DNA of 7,148 nucleotides, from positions 1 to 7,148 of the forward strand of contig CAZMRK010000019.1 of the NCBI GenBank assembly GCA_964568355.1. The letters are read 5' to 3'. Shown piece by piece: positions 6,701-7,148 of this stretch. The position numbers and the translations under genes are program-made. The notes beneath the pieces are model-generated. The model had not been told where the DNA came from and did no database searches. It saw only the letters and a program-made list of their open reading frames with translations. This DNA comes from JAJPJX01 sp964568355. Its GTDB lineage: Bacteria; Acidobacteriota; Terriglobia; Bryobacterales; Bryobacteraceae. Within the stretch, counting starts at the first letter, position 1; every line of letters starts with the position of its first letter.

Positions 6701-7148
6701 CGGAGGCATCCGCTGTTACAGGCGGCGGAGCCGAGCCATTTTCGCTCGATGCCGTCATACTCAGCAAGGTGCCGCTCCCGGCCGAACCCGGGGTGATCGA
6801 TCCGGAAATGTGATACGTCGGAACGGCTGTTGCGGTGAAATTCACGGAGCTTACATTGGCTCCGCTCACAGTAATGGTTTGGCTAGGCGGGCTAAAGGTA
6901 TAGCCGGATTTGCTCGGTGTCACCGTATATGAGCCGTTGGCCAGGCCGGCGAGCGTGTAATTTCCGGAACTGTCGGCGGTAGCGGTGGCACTTGCGGCGC
7001 CGCTCAGCAGCAGCAGGGCACCACTCCCCCCAGAGGATGGGGTGATGGTTCCGGAAATAGACCAAGTCGCTACCGTCGAAGGCAGCACTTCGCAAATGCT
7101 CAGATTATACCGATCTCCGGTGGGACTGGTATCGTTGATTGTAACGGT
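3708..7148 (-). CDS. Large secreted multidomain protein: prealbumin-like repeats, FN3 and DUF4082 modules; N-terminus outside window
   Basis: The minus-strand frame is open from the right edge to TAG at 3710–3708, giving 1146 visible residues (residue 1 is the codon 7148–7146). A GTG at 7088–7086 could be taken as a start, but the frame continues upstream through DTSPTGDRYNLSICEVLP with no stop, and the GTG is the Val of that segment. Domains in order: tail of an unidentified domain (1–27); three prealbumin-like repeats (29–279); FN3-like (284–375 and 381–473); DUF4082 (478–635); FN3-like (642–733 and 739–831); DUF4082 (838–995); and a C-terminal beta-rich domain (1003–1146). Composition is rich in Ser, Thr, Gly and Ala with few charged residues, as in secreted bacterial adhesin-type proteins. 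No catalytic motif, membrane segment, LPXTG, PEP-CTERM or other C-terminal sorting signal is visible. Binding or scaffold function is inferred. The gene converges on the DUF1501 operon and need not be related to it. Confidence 0.9.
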   Translation of the reverse strand, partial: TVTINDTSPTGDRYNLSICEVLPSTVATWSISGTITPSSGGSGALLLLSGAASATATADSSGNYTLAGLANGSYTVTPSKSGYTFSPPSQTITVSGANVSSVNFTATAVPTYHISGSITPGSAGSGTLLSMTASSENGSAPPPVTADASGNFSFSGIPAGSYTITPSKTGYAFTPVKQSVMVVSSDVTGVNFAATAVQTWSVSGTVSPAAAGAGTLLTVSGSSSASGTADGSGNFTVSGLADGTYTVTPTKAGYTFSPSSQSITINGANITALSFTAQALPPPPVITGLVATPGSTSATITWTTNVAASSQVNYGTSSGVLNLNSFDPTLATSHSITLTGLTPSTTYYYTVTSVDAFSNSVTSPASPNPPLSFSTSSNGPPVISAVTAAPGTGGTATITWTTDSASTSRVDYGTTAASLNLNVSDTSLVTSHSIALTGLTVGTTYYYRVTSTDSASRSTTSPASPSAPANFVENAPVSIWTSTATPITASDPDTNSAELGVKFRSDVAGVVTGVRFYKGSQNTGTHVGNLWSNAGALLASVTFSGETASGWQQATFSTPVTITPNTTYIVSYFAPSGRYAADESALASGVDNAPLHALADGVDGPNGVYAYGATSSFPTQSFNATNYWVDVVFVPSTSPSGPVISAVIATPSTTSATITWTTNVPATSRVDFGTSSSSLSQNASDATLTTAHSLTLSGLTAGTTYYYRVTSADGSSNSSSFPSAPSGPATFATINNAPPVISAVTAVPGNGGTATIMWTTNIASDSRVDYDTTSGSLSLNAVNATLATAHSITLTGLTTGTTYYFRVTSTTAAGASTTSPATSGSPASFVESAAMTSSIWSSSSTPPLVDSADPNAVELGMKFRSDVAGYVTGVRFYKSAANTGVHVGNLWTTSGTLLASVTFSGETASGWQQALFANPVLISPNTTYVVSYYAPVGRYSATNSGFNGASVDSPPLHALANGTDGPNGVYQYSTSSAFPSQTYSSSNYWVDVVFSTSTTTAFPSSTVVETGTLSAGTAARLNADDNSYYQVNSTTTGTRSSAWYGSFPGVPKTLSNLKVTYKGKNSRSCTEAVSIWNWSTSAWVQLDSRAVSTTEISRGPLAPTGTLANYVSGSSGTGELRVEVKCSTTAGTFTSSGDLMSIEYDN
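3711..4142 (-). other. C-terminal beta-rich domain with paired cysteines, no confident family name
   Basis: Residues 1003–1146 form a separate module: LNADDNSYYQVNSTT, SSAWYGSFPGVP, TLSNLKVTYKGKNSRSCTEA, VSIWNWSTSAWVQLDSRAV, LANYVSGSSGTGELRVEVKC and SSGDLMSIEYDN. The alternating hydrophobic strands and the W-V-Q-L-D pattern suggest a jelly-roll or galactose-binding-like fold. I recognise the general pattern from the C-termini of other bacterial extracellular proteins but cannot name a Pfam family for it. Its two cysteines (residues 1069 and 1126) are the only ones in the last 1100 residues and could form a disulfide after export. It occupies the final position, where a sorting or ligand-binding module would sit. 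Confidence 0.6.
4164..5225 (-). repeat. Second copy of duplicated FN3–FN3–DUF4082 block
   Basis: Residues 642–733 and 739–831 are FN3-like and 838–995 are DUF4082, in the same order and spacing as the first copy. The first FN3 of each block shares STSATITWTTNV or TTSATITWTTNV. The second shares GTGGTATITWTT or GNGGTATIMWTT and ends in NFVENA or SFVESA, so each domain pairs with its positional partner. Between the DUF4082 copies, 64 of 82 residues match by hand count over visible residues 498–579 against 858–939. The DNA copies align at an offset of 1080–1083 bp. Confidence 0.85.
5244..6299 (-). repeat. First copy of duplicated FN3–FN3–DUF4082 block
   Basis: Residues 284–375 and 381–473 are fibronectin-III-like domains. 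Both contain TW-T-T-(N/D), a (S)xV(N/D)YGT strand, and LTGLTxxTTYYYxVTS, the pattern also seen in purple acid phosphatase N-terminal domains. Residues 478–635 are a DUF4082 domain with ELGVKFRSDVAGVVTGVRFY, GNLW, LLASVTFSGETASGWQQ, SYFAPSGRYA, DGPNGVY and NYWVDVVF. DUF4082 is a beta-sandwich module found in secreted bacterial proteins, often beside FN3 domains. Its ligand is not established. The block recurs downstream in the same order. Confidence 0.85.
6312..7064 (-). repeat. Three tandem prealbumin-like (carboxypeptidase-regulatory/SpaA-type) repeats
   Basis: Three copies of about 80–85 residues begin at residues 29, 112 and 200 of the visible protein. Each opens with a [WY]-x-[IV]-S-G-[ST]-[IV] strand (WSISGTITP, YHISGSITP, WSVSGTVSP). 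Each then has a GSGxLL/GAGTLL strand, a short loop, a (D)xSGN[FY] turn, G[ILS]xxG[ST]YT[IV]TP[ST]K, and closes with GY[TA]F[ST]P plus a strand ending NF[TA]ATAV or SFTAQAL. This is the pattern of carboxypeptidase regulatory-like or SpaA-like beta-sandwich repeats found as stalks in surface proteins. The middle copy carries a longer loop with three prolines (SENGSAPPPV). The assignment rests on motif recognition, not a profile search. Confidence 0.8.

Noticed and set aside
1..7148. Search for tRNA, rRNA, CRISPR repeats, transposase genes, terminal inverted repeats or a defence cassette
   Set aside because: All but 65 bp of the window is covered by three conserved coding frames. The only repeats seen are the in-gene protein domain repeats, and no mobile or defence gene is present.

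Overview
The window looks like chromosomal DNA from a GC-rich bacterium of the Acidobacteriota (Solibacter/Bryobacter-like) or, less likely, the Planctomycetota/Verrucomicrobiota. The evidence is a DUF1549/DUF1553 protein followed at once by a DUF1501 protein, a pair that is abundant in those phyla. A long, Ser/Thr/Gly-rich secreted protein built of bacterial adhesin-type modules fits the same groups. The phylum is inferred from family distribution; there is no rRNA or other marker gene in the window.

Layout. From the left edge to 2188 (+) lies the C-terminal part of a DUF1549–LamG–DUF1553 protein, with its N-terminus outside the window. Two bases later a Tat-exported DUF1501 protein begins (2191–3642, +), so the two genes form a tight, probably translationally coupled operon. 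A 65-bp convergent intergenic gap holds a strong GC-rich hairpin (3660–3698). The rest of the window, 3708–7148, is one minus-strand reading frame of 1146 visible residues. It is open at the right edge, so the true N-terminus is outside the window.

The operon pair: the first protein carries a CXXCH motif, a LamG (concanavalin-like) domain and the DUF1553 region. The second is a predicted metal-dependent member of the alkaline phosphatase/sulfatase fold group. Both are probably extracytoplasmic and probably act together, plausibly on polysaccharide or another large substrate, but neither family has an established biochemical reaction.

The surface protein: from N to C the visible part has three prealbumin-like (carboxypeptidase-regulatory type) repeats, then a duplicated block of FN3–FN3–DUF4082, then a distinct C-terminal beta-rich domain with the only close cysteine pair. 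No catalytic domain is visible. It is most likely a secreted or cell-surface binding or scaffold protein.

I found no tRNA, rRNA, CRISPR array, insertion sequence, prophage gene or recognisable defence system. The non-coding sequence is limited to the 65-bp gap. The points most worth a second look are the internal 1.08-kb duplication, the unnamed C-terminal domain, and the LamG domain sitting between the DUF1549 and DUF1553 parts.
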